Part shown: piece after piece, positions 6,329-14,604 of the stretch
How positions within the stretch are numbered: the first letter of the stretch is position 1
How the letters are laid out: each line of letters begins with the position of its first letter
Source of the DNA: Hungatella sp. UBA5385
Lineage (GTDB): Bacteria; Bacillota; Clostridia; Lachnospirales; Lachnospiraceae
NCBI GenBank assembly: GCA_002409995.1
Contig: DHOR01000033.1
Span: 53,185-82,514, forward strand
DNA length: 29,330 bases
Reading direction: 5' to 3'
Notes under the pieces: model-generated
What the model was told of the DNA's origin: nothing
Database searches by the model: none
What the model saw: the letters and a program-made list of their open reading frames with translations, nothing else
Position numbers and translations under genes: made by a program

Positions 6329-7705
6329 TCAATCCAGTTCCATTCTCTTCTTTCTTTTCACATAGCTGCCTGTTTTCTCAAGCACTACCTTGCCATCTTT
6401 AGCAGCCAGATTTCCCTTTAAGTAAACCTCTTCTGCCTTTCCCTTCACCTTAGTGCCTTCAAAAGGACAGTAATCCACATTAGCCACCTGATTCTCCACA
6501 GACATAGTCCATTCTGTATCAGGATTCCACACTACAATATCAGCATCACTGCCTGCAGCAATTACCCCCTTCTGAGGATAAACACCATAGAGCTTGGCAG
6601 GATTCTCAGACAACAGTCTGCACATCTGCTCCAGCTTCAAATCACGCTCAACAACTCCAAAGCTATAGATGAGAGCAGGGCGGGATTCCACTCCCGGCAT
6701 TCCATTAGGAATCTTAGTAAAATCATCTTTACCAGCTTCCTTCTGTGCCATTGTAAAGCTGCAGTGGTCAGTAGCAATGGTCTGAATATGATTTTTCTTA
6801 ATTGCATTCCACAGCCTTGTGCTGTCCGCTTCCTTCTTAATGGTAGGAGCGATCACATATTTACTGCTTTCAAATCCCGGAAGTTCATAAACACTTTCAT
6901 CAAGAAGCAGATACTGAGGACATGTCTCAAGAAATATCTCCTGCCCCCGTAACCTTGCATATTTAATCTCCTGATATCCCTCTCCGGAACTTAAATGAAC
7001 AATAATAACCGGAGTATCCACAAGCTCAGCAATCTTTAGCAGTCTGTCAATGGCCTCTGCCTCAACAACAGCGGGTCGTGTCTTCGGATGTGCACTTGGA
7101 CCATAATGCCCCTTTGCCTTCTCCTCTTCTACCAGAGCCTCAATGAGACCTTTATTCTCACAGTGAACCCCGGCAATACCGCCCACTTCCTTTAAACGCT
7201 CCAGCACCTGATAAATTGTCTTATCATCCAATACCATATCATCATAGGTCATATAAACCTTAAAAGAAGAAACCCCTTCGTCTACAATGGACTGAAGTTC
7301 TTCACTAATAGCAGGATTCCAGTCGGAAAGAGCCAGATGGAAACCATAATCACAGGATGCATTGCCATCAGCCTTCTTATGCCAGTTATTAAGGGCTGTA
7401 TGAAGATCCTCCCCCTTATACTGGGTAGCAAAATCAATAATCATAGTAGTACCGCCGGCAAGAGCCGCTTTGGTTCCTGTTTCAAAATTATCCGCTGTAG
7501 CAGTTCCTGATACATGGAGATCAAAATGGGTATGAGCATCAATAAAGCCTGGAAACAGCAGCTTTCCTGTTACATCAACAACTTCTGCATCATCAGCTTC
7601 AATAGAAAGACCCACAGCCTCAATCTTACCGCCGCTTATGAGGACGTCTGCCTTTTCACTGCCTTTTCCTGATACAACAGTACCACCCTTTAATAATTTT
7701 TTCAT
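6329..7705 (-). CDS. hydA: Dihydropyrimidinase / hydantoinase-type cyclic amidohydrolase
   Basis: A 458-residue cytosolic amidohydrolase with a two-metal site. His58 and His60 (DAHTHFD), the carboxylated bridging Lys149 (SFKVYM), His181 (GVHCEN), a later VHLSS and the catalytic Asp in ATDHC are all present. It should hydrolyse a cyclic amide or ureide ring. In E. coli the equivalent gene (hyuA/ygeZ) sits beside ygfK and ssnA, as here, and the family is part of the anaerobic urate cluster; the physiological substrate is probably a purine-derived ring. The start at 7705 has GGAAAGGAAG about 8 bp upstream, and the longer frame from 7765 is not supported. Two hairpins lie in the 140-bp spacer to ygfK. 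Confidence 0.92.
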   Translation of the reverse strand: MKKLLKGGTVVSGKGSEKADVLISGGKIEAVGLSIEADDAEVVDVTGKLLFPGFIDAHTHFDLHVSGTATADNFETGTKAALAGGTTMIIDFATQYKGEDLHTALNNWHKKADGNASCDYGFHLALSDWNPAISEELQSIVDEGVSSFKVYMTYDDMVLDDKTIYQVLERLKEVGGIAGVHCENKGLIEALVEEEKAKGHYGPSAHPKTRPAVVEAEAIDRLLKIAELVDTPVIIVHLSSGEGYQEIKYARLRGQEIFLETCPQYLLLDESVYELPGFESSKYVIAPTIKKEADSTRLWNAIKKNHIQTIATDHCSFTMAQKEAGKDDFTKIPNGMPGVESRPALIYSFGVVERDLKLEQMCRLLSENPAKLYGVYPQKGVIAAGSDADIVVWNPDTEWTMSVENQVANVDYCPFEGTKVKGKAEEVYLKGNLAAKDGKVVLEKTGSYVKRKKRMELD

Positions 7706-7729
7706 AGGATTTCTACTTCCTTTCCTTTC

Positions 7730-7840
7730 AAATGAAACAGCGCAGATGAAGAGAAATCTCCCCACCTGCGCCCCTTCATTTCTAAAAAATGATCATATAT
7801 AACCGTATTCCGTATCTTCAAGGGACAGGGACATACGGAA
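7730..7840 (-). other. Paired hairpins in the ygfK-hydA spacer
   Basis: Reading on the minus strand, an 8-bp stem TTCCGTAT/ATACGGAA (7840-7833 with 7815-7808) just after the ygfK stop is followed by a two-part stem: AAATGAA/TTCATTT (7781-7775 with 7736-7730) outside GCGCAG/CTGCGC (7771-7766 with 7745-7740). Neither is followed by a T-run. They may stabilise or process the transcript between a 995-codon gene and hydA; the function is inferred only. Confidence 0.45.
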
Positions 7841-7845
7841 CATTC

Positions 7846-10833
7846 TTACATTACCAGATAATCATAATCCCTGCACACAGTTTCCATCAATTTGCAAAGT
7901 CCTTCCGGAATTCCGCTGTCTGTGGAACCTGCCTTCCAGGTATAGTCATTGCCAAGGAAACGAACCTTACAGGTAAGATTTGCCTTGTCAAGAACTGTAA
8001 AGCCCTGGTTCTTGCTGTTTTCCATATCTGCCTCATTGGCAAATAATGTGAATTTATCACGGTATGGAGCACTGCTGTATGGACAGAAGCTTTCACAGTT
8101 TCCACACTCATTACACATATAATCTACGTGAATGATCTGGTGTTTCTCCATGCCAGGTACGATAACTGCAACATTTGCACGGTTTGGACAAACCTCTGTA
8201 CAGTTTTCACATACTGTAGAACAGGACAGACAGCGATAGCCTTCATTCTTATCCTCGCCCATTGCAGCCAATACACCACGGCGGTTATAGAGACCCTCAA
8301 GTTCCACTGTATCATCAAAATCTCTTGCAGCTTTCTTGCCAAGGATTGCTTCAGCTGCCATACGTGCATCTCTCATAGCCTCAACAACAGTAGCAGGTCC
8401 GTATAAACCATCACCAATTGCATAAATGCCTGCAGCGCTGGTTTCCAGAGTCTTTTCATTGACCATAGCTGTTCCGCGGTCATTGACATTGATTCCGTTG
8501 TTCTTTAAGAAATCAGAATTCACTTTCTCACCAACAGCAGCAATCACTGTATCTGCAGGAACCTCAACAGTTTCACCTGTCTCAACTACACCTCTTCTGC
8601 CGGAAGCATCTACTTCTGAAAGCGCCATTATATTGCAGAGAAGCTTGCCATTCTCCAGCTTCACGGGAGCTAACAGTTCCTTGAACTCCACACCGTCTTC
8701 CAGTGCCATTACTAATTCTTCTTCATCAGCTGGCATGTAGCGTTTTGTTCTTCTGTATACCAGATAAGCATGCTCTACGCCTTCTGTTTTCTTAGCAGCT
8801 CTTGCAGTATCCATAGCTGTGTTACCGCCACCAATAATTACTACATTCTTGCCAATATTTAACTTCCCATCATTCTTTTTGTAATCTTCCAGAAAATCAA
8901 GAGCATTGACAGTCTCTCCAGCTTCCAGTCTGATGATACCAGGTTTATAAGCACCATTTGCAAGGATAATATTATCATATCCTGCCTGCTTTAATTCATC
9001 AAGGCTTTTCACTTCTGTGTTCAGCTTCACCTCTGCGCCATAAGCCAGACAGAGATCAATATCCTTCTGGATATCCTCATCAGTAATACGGAATCCGGGA
9101 ATGATGTTCTTAACAACACCGCCAAGGGTGCTTTCTTTCTCAAAAATAGTTGCAGGTGCGCCGTTCTTAGTCAGCATATAAGCTGCAGTCAGACCAGCAG
9201 GGCCACCGCCGATAATGGCTGTTTTCTTACCCTTTAATTCTCCTGCCTTGATCTCCTTCATCAGATCATCATAACCGTTACGTGCACAGATCAGTTTCAC
9301 GCCCCGGATATTAACAGGATCATCATAATAGTTACGGTTACATTTGCTCATACAGTTGTGAGCACAGATAACTCCGGTAATAAATGGAAGCGGATTCTTC
9401 TCAGCAATAACTTCCATAGCCTCTTTATATTTGCCCTTTTCGGATAACTGTAAGTAGGTGGTAACGTCCTGATTAATCGGACAGCCTTCCTTACATGGAG
9501 CAACATAACAGTCTAAAAGCGGAACTGTATCCTTTAACTTTCTGTCCGGGAATGGCTTAAAGGACTGAACGTGACGTGGGTCAGTGAGAGCTGCTTCTGC
9601 CAGTTTGGCAGTCTTCTCTATGCTTACCCCTGTAAACTCAACATTTACACCTTCCAGTATCTCAGCCATCTGAACCACTCTCTCATAACCGCCCAGCTTT
9701 AATAAAGTGGTAGCTACAGTTACAGGCCAGATACCTGCATCAACAATATTCTTAATGTTATGATAATCAGCACCGCCTGAATAGGAAATACGAAGTTTTC
9801 CGTCAAATTCCTTAGTCAGCTTCGCAGCAAGAGCGATGGACAGCGGATACAGGGATTTACCAGACATATACATCTCTTCGCTTGGAAGCTCATTCTCCTT
9901 CACATCAACCGGGAAGGTATTGGTAATCTTAACACCGAATTCCAGATTCTTCTGTTCAGACAAAGCAATTAAGCGTTTCAGCATTGGAATTGCATCCTCA
10001 TACTGAAGGTCATCTAAGAAATGGAAATCACCGAAAGCTATGTAATCGTATCCCATATCATCCATGGTCTTTCTGGCAAATTCATAGCCTAACAGTGTTG
10101 GATTACATTTAATAAAGGTGTTAAGTCCCTTTTCTTCTATTAAATAAGTAGCAATTCTCTCAATCTCCTGTGGAGGACATCCATGAAGAGTTGACAGAGT
10201 GACTGAATTACAGATATTGGCAGAAATGCTTTCAATATCCTCTTTGGTTACTTTCTTAAACTGATCCACATGATCCAATAAGTACTGCTTACAGCTCTTA
10301 AATATCTCTGTATTACCGGCATCCTTCAATGCTTCAATGAAATGATCAATCTTTGGAGATTTGATTCCTTCCAGATCGTATCCAACACTCATGTTAAACT
10401 GGAAGCCATCCATAGCGCCTAAATCAAATTCCTTAGCCATTACGCTTAAAAGGAACCAACCCTTGATATACTCCTCTTCTGCCTGGGGAACATAAAGCTC
10501 TGTAGACCATTCACAGTTATAGCCTTCATCATCAGCTTTAATACATGGTTTGCTCACCGGCAGATCTTCACCGTCCAGAATCTGAACTGTCTTTAACTCA
10601 AAGAAACGGCTGCCTGTATAATAAGAAGCCACAATGTTCTGTGTCAGCTGTGTATGAGGTCCTGCAGCCGGTCCAATGGGTGTTTCAAGGTTACGTCCGA
10701 AGATTTTCCGGTTGTCCTTGCCGCTGGCCGCATAAGATTTACGAACTCCAAATACAGTGCCTTTCTCGTTGTGTTCTTTCATAATCCAATCCACCAGCTG
10801 TGGAAATGGAATTGGTGTCATAATATCGCCCAT
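7846..10833 (-). CDS. ygfK: YgfK-type iron-sulfur flavoprotein oxidoreductase (annotated as selenate reductase subunit)
   Basis: A 995-residue cytosolic redox protein. Residues about 1-430 form a TIM-barrel region like dihydroorotate/dihydropyrimidine dehydrogenase. Next comes a GltD-like cysteine cluster (CYVAPCKEGCP, near 440-450, and CAHNCMSKC), an FAD site GGGPAGL near 540, an NAD(P) site GGGNTAMD near 668, and two C-terminal [4Fe-4S] motifs near 866-881 (CLSCSTVCENCTEVCP) and 903-917 (CNECGNCESFCP). The old name comes from an E. coli selenate phenotype; in gut anaerobes the gene is needed for urate/purine breakdown. The domain set resembles dihydropyrimidine dehydrogenase and it is followed by a dihydropyrimidinase-like gene, so ring reduction before hydrolysis is a reasonable inference. 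The start at 10833 has a perfect AGGAGG site; the extra 12 codons from 10869 are unsupported. A structured leader and a near-consensus promoter lie upstream. Confidence 0.92.
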   Translation of the reverse strand: MGDIMTPIPFPQLVDWIMKEHNEKGTVFGVRKSYAASGKDNRKIFGRNLETPIGPAAGPHTQLTQNIVASYYTGSRFFELKTVQILDGEDLPVSKPCIKADDEGYNCEWSTELYVPQAEEEYIKGWFLLSVMAKEFDLGAMDGFQFNMSVGYDLEGIKSPKIDHFIEALKDAGNTEIFKSCKQYLLDHVDQFKKVTKEDIESISANICNSVTLSTLHGCPPQEIERIATYLIEEKGLNTFIKCNPTLLGYEFARKTMDDMGYDYIAFGDFHFLDDLQYEDAIPMLKRLIALSEQKNLEFGVKITNTFPVDVKENELPSEEMYMSGKSLYPLSIALAAKLTKEFDGKLRISYSGGADYHNIKNIVDAGIWPVTVATTLLKLGGYERVVQMAEILEGVNVEFTGVSIEKTAKLAEAALTDPRHVQSFKPFPDRKLKDTVPLLDCYVAPCKEGCPINQDVTTYLQLSEKGKYKEAMEVIAEKNPLPFITGVICAHNCMSKCNRNYYDDPVNIRGVKLICARNGYDDLMKEIKAGELKGKKTAIIGGGPAGLTAAYMLTKNGAPATIFEKESTLGGVVKNIIPGFRITDEDIQKDIDLCLAYGAEVKLNTEVKSLDELKQAGYDNIILANGAYKPGIIRLEAGETVNALDFLEDYKKNDGKLNIGKNVVIIGGGNTAMDTARAAKKTEGVEHAYLVYRRTKRYMPADEEELVMALEDGVEFKELLAPVKLENGKLLCNIMALSEVDASGRRGVVETGETVEVPADTVIAAVGEKVNSDFLKNNGINVNDRGTAMVNEKTLETSAAGIYAIGDGLYGPATVVEAMRDARMAAEAILGKKAARDFDDTVELEGLYNRRGVLAAMGEDKNEGYRCLSCSTVCENCTEVCPNRANVAVIVPGMEKHQIIHVDYMCNECGNCESFCPYSSAPYRDKFTLFANEADMENSKNQGFTVLDKANLTCKVRFLGNDYTWKAGSTDSGIPEGLCKLMETVCRDYDYLVM

Positions 10834-10929
10834 TCTTAACCTCCTGTATTTAGGAATCCCTCCCGGCAATCTGTACCCTGTTGATTAAATGACTGCCGGT
10901 TAAAGGTTCCTTGTGAATATTCATTGTAA
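10834..10929 (-). promoter_or_regulatory. Structured ygfK leader
   Basis: The roughly 95-nt leader between the predicted transcription start and ygfK folds as an inner 9-bp stem (CCGGCAGTC with GATTGCCGG, one G-U pair; 10899-10891 with 10871-10863) and an outer AGGAA/TTCCT stem (10911-10907 with 10856-10852) around asymmetric internal loops. The ribosome site at 10845-10840 lies just 3' of the structure and is not covered. No known riboswitch class was recognised. Confidence 0.5.
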
Positions 10930-10935
10930 ATTTTA

Positions 10936-10964
10936 ATTATAAATAATATAAACCTTGGTTTCAA
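10936..10964 (-). promoter_or_regulatory. Near-consensus sigma-A promoter before ygfK
   Basis: On the minus strand TTGAAA (10964-10959) and TATAAT (10941-10936) are 17 bp apart. It gives ygfK and the downstream genes their own promoter in addition to any read-through from ssnA across the 183-bp spacer. Confidence 0.75.
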
Positions 10965-11016
10965 GAACCATTTTTTTCAATAATTCATACTCCGGCTTTC
11001 ACCGCTCCTTTAATTC

Positions 11017-12351
11017 TTATCTGCTGTTGATCCGGTTAGCAAGCTCTGCAGCCGCCTGTCTGCAGTCTGCCATTACCTTCTCTTCATCAATGTTTGTAAG
11101 TACACGGTCTTTCATCAGAACCTTACCATTACCAACTGTTGTTACTACACTGCGGCCTGTCATACCAAACAGAATATGGCTGTTGCAGTTGTCACCGTTC
11201 ATAGGTGTCAAAGGAATATAATCAGTAACGATTACGTCAGCTGCATAACCTTCCTTCAGAGCGCCTAATGGCTTCTTAAAGTAACGGTTTGCAATAGTTG
11301 CATTGCCCTCAAACAGCATCTGCGGAATCTCACCCCATGCTGCATTAGGATCACATAAGTGATGTTTGTGAAGGATATTGGCAACCTTGTAGGACTCTAA
11401 CATGTCATGAGTATAACCATCTGTACCAAGTCCTGTTACAATGCCTCTGTGTACAATCTCCATAGTTGGAGGACAGCCACAGGCATTGCCCATGTTGGAT
11501 TCAGGATTGTGAACTACCATAGTATCCGTATCCTTAATTAACTGCATCTCATGAGGATTTACATAGATACAATGACCAAGAAGAGTTTTCTCTCCTAAGA
11601 TATCACAGTCCATCAGTCGGTCCACAATACGTTTGCCATGTTTCTTTAAACAGTCATGAAGATCTTCAATTCCCTCTGCTACATGGATGTGATAGCCCAC
11701 TTCTGAAGGCTTATTGGCTGCAGCCAGCTCCATAGTCTCATCAGAGATGGTAAACTGAGCGTGCATACCCATCATACCTGCTATCATATCACTGTCATCT
11801 TTTAAAGCATGACGGATAAATGCAGCGTTTTCCATAACGCCCTCTTTTGCCTTATCCATGCCGTCACGGTCAGATACTTCATAACATAAGCAGGAACGAA
11901 CTCCTGTCTCTCTTGCAGCTTCTTCAATCTTAAATAAGGAATCTGTAATGTGTCCGAAGCTGGCATGATGGTCAAATGTTGTGGTAACACCATTCTTAAT
12001 AGAATCAATATAAGTAGCCATCGCACTTAATCTGGTGTCTTCCAGTGTTAAATTGCGGTCAATGGTCCACCACATTCCATCTAAAATATCCAGGAATCCC
12101 TTTGGATCGTATCCCTTAATACTCAAGCCTCTGCCAAAAGAACTATAAATATGCTCATGTGCATTAATAAATGCCGGCATAATTACGCCGCCTTTAGCGT
12201 CTATGTATTCTGCATTTGGATACTCCGCTTTAACCTCTTTTGTTGTTCCCACTTTTACAATGGTTGTTCCGTCCATTGCCACTGCTCCATCTTCAAAAAA
12301 TGGTGCGTCAGGGTTTCTTGTAATCATTCTTCCATTACCAATAATCAGCAT
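11017..12351 (-). CDS. ssnA: SsnA-type aminohydrolase (amidohydrolase superfamily)
   Basis: A 444-residue metal-dependent aminohydrolase of the guanine-deaminase/chlorohydrolase type. His65 and His67 (NAHEH), a later YHIHVAEG, LGHC and GLGTDG carry the expected metal ligands and catalytic Asp. E. coli SsnA lies beside ygfK and is one of the genes linked to anaerobic urate use; its true substrate is not certain. The ATG at 12351 has AAAGGAG about 9 bp upstream. It is the first gene of the minus-strand operon, facing the YheO-like regulator across a 317-bp divergent promoter region. The nearest paralogue in the window, the guanine deaminase at the right edge, is clearly a separate type. Confidence 0.9.
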   Translation of the reverse strand: MLIIGNGRMITRNPDAPFFEDGAVAMDGTTIVKVGTTKEVKAEYPNAEYIDAKGGVIMPAFINAHEHIYSSFGRGLSIKGYDPKGFLDILDGMWWTIDRNLTLEDTRLSAMATYIDSIKNGVTTTFDHHASFGHITDSLFKIEEAARETGVRSCLCYEVSDRDGMDKAKEGVMENAAFIRHALKDDSDMIAGMMGMHAQFTISDETMELAAANKPSEVGYHIHVAEGIEDLHDCLKKHGKRIVDRLMDCDILGEKTLLGHCIYVNPHEMQLIKDTDTMVVHNPESNMGNACGCPPTMEIVHRGIVTGLGTDGYTHDMLESYKVANILHKHHLCDPNAAWGEIPQMLFEGNATIANRYFKKPLGALKEGYAADVIVTDYIPLTPMNGDNCNSHILFGMTGRSVVTTVGNGKVLMKDRVLTNIDEEKVMADCRQAAAELANRINSR

Positions 12352-12374
12352 GCTTTCGTCTCCTTTTTTTCATA

Positions 12375-12402
12375 ATTATAGTAAAATCTAAAAAATTTTC
12401 AG
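12375..12402 (-). promoter_or_regulatory. Promoter of the ssnA operon
   Basis: On the minus strand a perfect -10 TATAAT (12380-12375) follows CTGAAA (12402-12397, 4 of 6 -35 matches) at 16 bp. The start codon is about 25-30 bp further on. An 8-bp palindrome TGTGCACA lies just upstream. Confidence 0.6.
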
Positions 12403-12447
12403 CATACAGTGTGCACATAGGTCCTTCCCCAATGTCTATGCCATGTA

Positions 12448-12479
12448 CTTGCATATTGCATAGTAATATTGATATTACT
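12448..12479. promoter_or_regulatory. Operator candidates in the divergent ssnA / regulator spacer
   Basis: A tandem TTGCATA repeat (12449-12462 region) is directly followed by an inverted repeat AGTAATAT-TG-ATATTACT at 12462-12479 with perfect 8-bp arms. It sits about 60-100 bp upstream of the ssnA promoter and about 130 bp upstream of the regulator promoter, a suitable place for a shared operator, probably of the adjacent PAS/HTH regulator (inference). The 317-bp spacer 12352-12668 holds no gene; besides these sites and the two promoters it is AT-rich with several A- and T-tracts. Confidence 0.5.
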
Positions 12480-12605
12480 TATTACTTTTAGGCAGAATCT
12501 ACCATAATGCTACTTCTATAGGTACAGTCTAACACCTAAAACCGAGAAAAGCAAGAGTTTGGAACAAAAAAAATTAGTTAGCCTAAATTTTTTTTAGAAA
12601 AGCTA

Positions 12606-12633
12606 TTGATTTTTAATTTTTTTATGTTATGAT
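12606..12633 (+). promoter_or_regulatory. Candidate promoter of the regulator-dpaL operon
   Basis: TTGATT (12606-12611) and TATGAT (12628-12633) are 16 bp apart, flanked by T-tracts upstream. The start codon of the regulator is about 35 bp further. This would drive the regulator and, through 39-bp spacing, dpaL and ygeY. Confidence 0.5.
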
Positions 12634-12668
12634 GAGATTAGAAAGTCACAAAGCGAGGGGGATACAAG

Positions 12669-13313
12669 ATGGATTCAAAGTTAGAGTTATTGACCCAAAT
12701 TGCCCACGGTGTTGCAGCTCATTTTGGAAACGCCTGTGAAGTAGTTATTCATGACTTGAGGAAGGAAGATATAGAAAGCTCCATTGTCTATATTGAAAAC
12801 GGCCATGTAAGCAGCAGAAAGCTGGGCGACGGCCCTTCAGAGATCGTTTTACAGACTCTGAACCGTGATCCAAGCAGCTTAAAAGACCGGCTTTCCTATT
12901 TAACAAGAACTGATGACGGAAGGATTTTAAAATCCAGTACCATCTATATAAGAGGAAAAGATAACACCATCGATTATATACTGGCACTTAACTACGACAT
13001 CACAGGACTGCTTACTGTAGACAATGCATTAAAATCACTGATCTCCACAGCAGAGATGTCTATGGAAGACAGGCAGCCACGGAAGATCACACACAACGTC
13101 AATGAACTGCTTGATACCTTAATCGAGAATTCAGTTGCCCTGGTAGGCAAGCCTGTGGCTCTTATGAGTAAAGATGATAAAATCACAGCAATTCAGTATT
13201 TAAACGACGCAGGAGCATTTTTAATAACCAAGTCCGGTGACAAGGTTTCCAATTATTTTGGAATATCCAAGTTTACTCTCTATAGTTACATGGACGCCAA
13301 CAAGGAGAAATGA
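12669..13313 (+). CDS. YheO-like transcriptional regulator (PAS-like plus HTH_22)
   Basis: A 214-residue cytosolic regulator. Residues about 5-115 form a YheO-type PAS-like sensor domain (AAHFGNACEVVIHDL at its start), and residues about 150-205 a DNA-binding domain of the HTH_22 type ending in GISKFTLYSYM. The same architecture is found in DauR, which senses D-arginine-derived signals, and YheO of E. coli. A GAGGGGG ribosome site precedes the ATG by about 7 bp. It is the first gene of the plus-strand operon, 39 bp before dpaL, and divergent from ssnA, so it is the obvious local regulator of both operons. In E. coli the comparable position is held by a sigma-54 activator (YgeV), not by this family. 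The ligand is unknown; a purine-pathway metabolite is an inference. Confidence 0.85.
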   Translation: MDSKLELLTQIAHGVAAHFGNACEVVIHDLRKEDIESSIVYIENGHVSSRKLGDGPSEIVLQTLNRDPSSLKDRLSYLTRTDDGRILKSSTIYIRGKDNTIDYILALNYDITGLLTVDNALKSLISTAEMSMEDRQPRKITHNVNELLDTLIENSVALVGKPVALMSKDDKITAIQYLNDAGAFLITKSGDKVSNYFGISKFTLYSYMDANKEK

Positions 13314-13352
13314 GAAATCATTACTATATAATAAGAAGGAGAATGAATCATC

Positions 13353-14558
13353 ATGAAATCAATTGAATGGGTTGTAAACACAATGCCCAAAACTGAAGAC
13401 AAAAACTTACCTGTTATGGCTATGGACGAGATCAGGAAAGTTAAGACCTTCCATGAAAGCTTTCCACAGTACAGCCAGACACCACTTGTTAAGCTGGATC
13501 ATATGGCCGAATTTTTAGGTCTTGGTCAGGTTTTCGTCAAAGATGAATCCTACCGTTTCGGCTTAAATGCATTCAAAGTGTTAGGCGGTTCTTTCGCAAT
13601 GGCGAAATACATAGCTCAGCAGACAGGCAAAGACGTATCCGAACTTCCTTACAGTGTTCTTACTTCTGATAAGTTACGTGAGGAATTCGGTCAGGCAACC
13701 TTCTTTACCGCAACAGACGGCAACCATGGCCGTGGAGTTGCATGGGCTGCCAACAAGTTAGGCCAGAAGTCAGTTGTATTTATGCCAAAGGGTTCCACAG
13801 AGACCCGTTTAAACAACATTGCTGCAGAAGGCGCTACTGTTACTATTGAAGAATGTAACTATGATGAATGTGTTCGTATGGCTGCAGACGCTGCTGCTAA
13901 AACAAAGAACGGCGTAGTTGTACAGGATACTGCATGGGATGGCTATGAAGAGATTCCGGCATGGATCATGCAGGGTTACGGAACTATGGCACTGGAAGCC
14001 AATGAGCAGTTAGAGGAATACGGCTGTGACCGTCCAACTCATGTGTTCATTCAGGCAGGTGTAGGTTCTTTAGCCGGAGCAGTTCAGGGTTACTTCGCAA
14101 ACCGTTATCCAGACAATCCTCCTAAGGTTGTAGTTGTTGAAGCTGACATCGCTGCTTGCCTCTATAAGGGCGCTAAAGTTGGCGATGGAAGCATTCAATT
14201 TGTAGGCGGTGATTTAATCACCATCATGGCAGGTCTTGCATGTGGTGAGCCAAACACTATCTCCTGGGATATCTTAAAGAATCATGTTGATACCTTTGTT
14301 GCTGCTCCAGACTGGGCTGCTGCACAGGGAATGAGAATGTTAGCTGCACCTGTTAAGGGTGATGCACCAATTTGCTCCGGTGAATCAGGCGCTGCTCCAT
14401 TCGGTGTCCTTGCTGCCATCATGATGATGGATGAGTATAAGGAATTAAGAGACCACTTAGGTCTTGATAAAGATTCAAAAGTTCTTCTCTTCTCTACAGA
14501 AGGCGACACAGATCCAGATCGCTACAAAGCAATTGTATGGGAAGGCAAAGAGAGTTAA
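13353..14558 (+). CDS. dpaL: Diaminopropionate ammonia-lyase
   Basis: A 401-residue PLP enzyme that converts 2,3-diaminopropionate to pyruvate and two ammonia. The cofactor lysine is Lys75 in FGLNAFKVLGG, the TDGNHG catalytic/phosphate motif is at 121-126, and a glycine-rich loop (QAGVGSLAGAV) follows; all agree with E. coli YgeX. AGAAGGAG lies about 10 bp before the ATG. It is 39 bp after the regulator and 46 bp before ygeY, so it is probably cotranscribed with both. Arg codons are mostly CGT and Leu codons mostly TTA, suggesting strong expression. In the purine cluster this enzyme is the exit to central carbon metabolism as pyruvate and is genetically associated with urate use. Confidence 0.95.
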   Translation: MKSIEWVVNTMPKTEDKNLPVMAMDEIRKVKTFHESFPQYSQTPLVKLDHMAEFLGLGQVFVKDESYRFGLNAFKVLGGSFAMAKYIAQQTGKDVSELPYSVLTSDKLREEFGQATFFTATDGNHGRGVAWAANKLGQKSVVFMPKGSTETRLNNIAAEGATVTIEECNYDECVRMAADAAAKTKNGVVVQDTAWDGYEEIPAWIMQGYGTMALEANEQLEEYGCDRPTHVFIQAGVGSLAGAVQGYFANRYPDNPPKVVVVEADIAACLYKGAKVGDGSIQFVGGDLITIMAGLACGEPNTISWDILKNHVDTFVAAPDWAAAQGMRMLAAPVKGDAPICSGESGAAPFGVLAAIMMMDEYKELRDHLGLDKDSKVLLFSTEGDTDPDRYKAIVWEGKES

Positions 14559-14604
14559 CTTAAGAAACAATCAATATTTCACATTATATGGAGGGAATTA
14601 AATT

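Noticed and set aside
12745..13186. Minus-strand frames opposite the PAS/HTH regulator
   Set aside because: Shadow frames with biased composition; the plus-strand gene has a clear ribosome site and family match.
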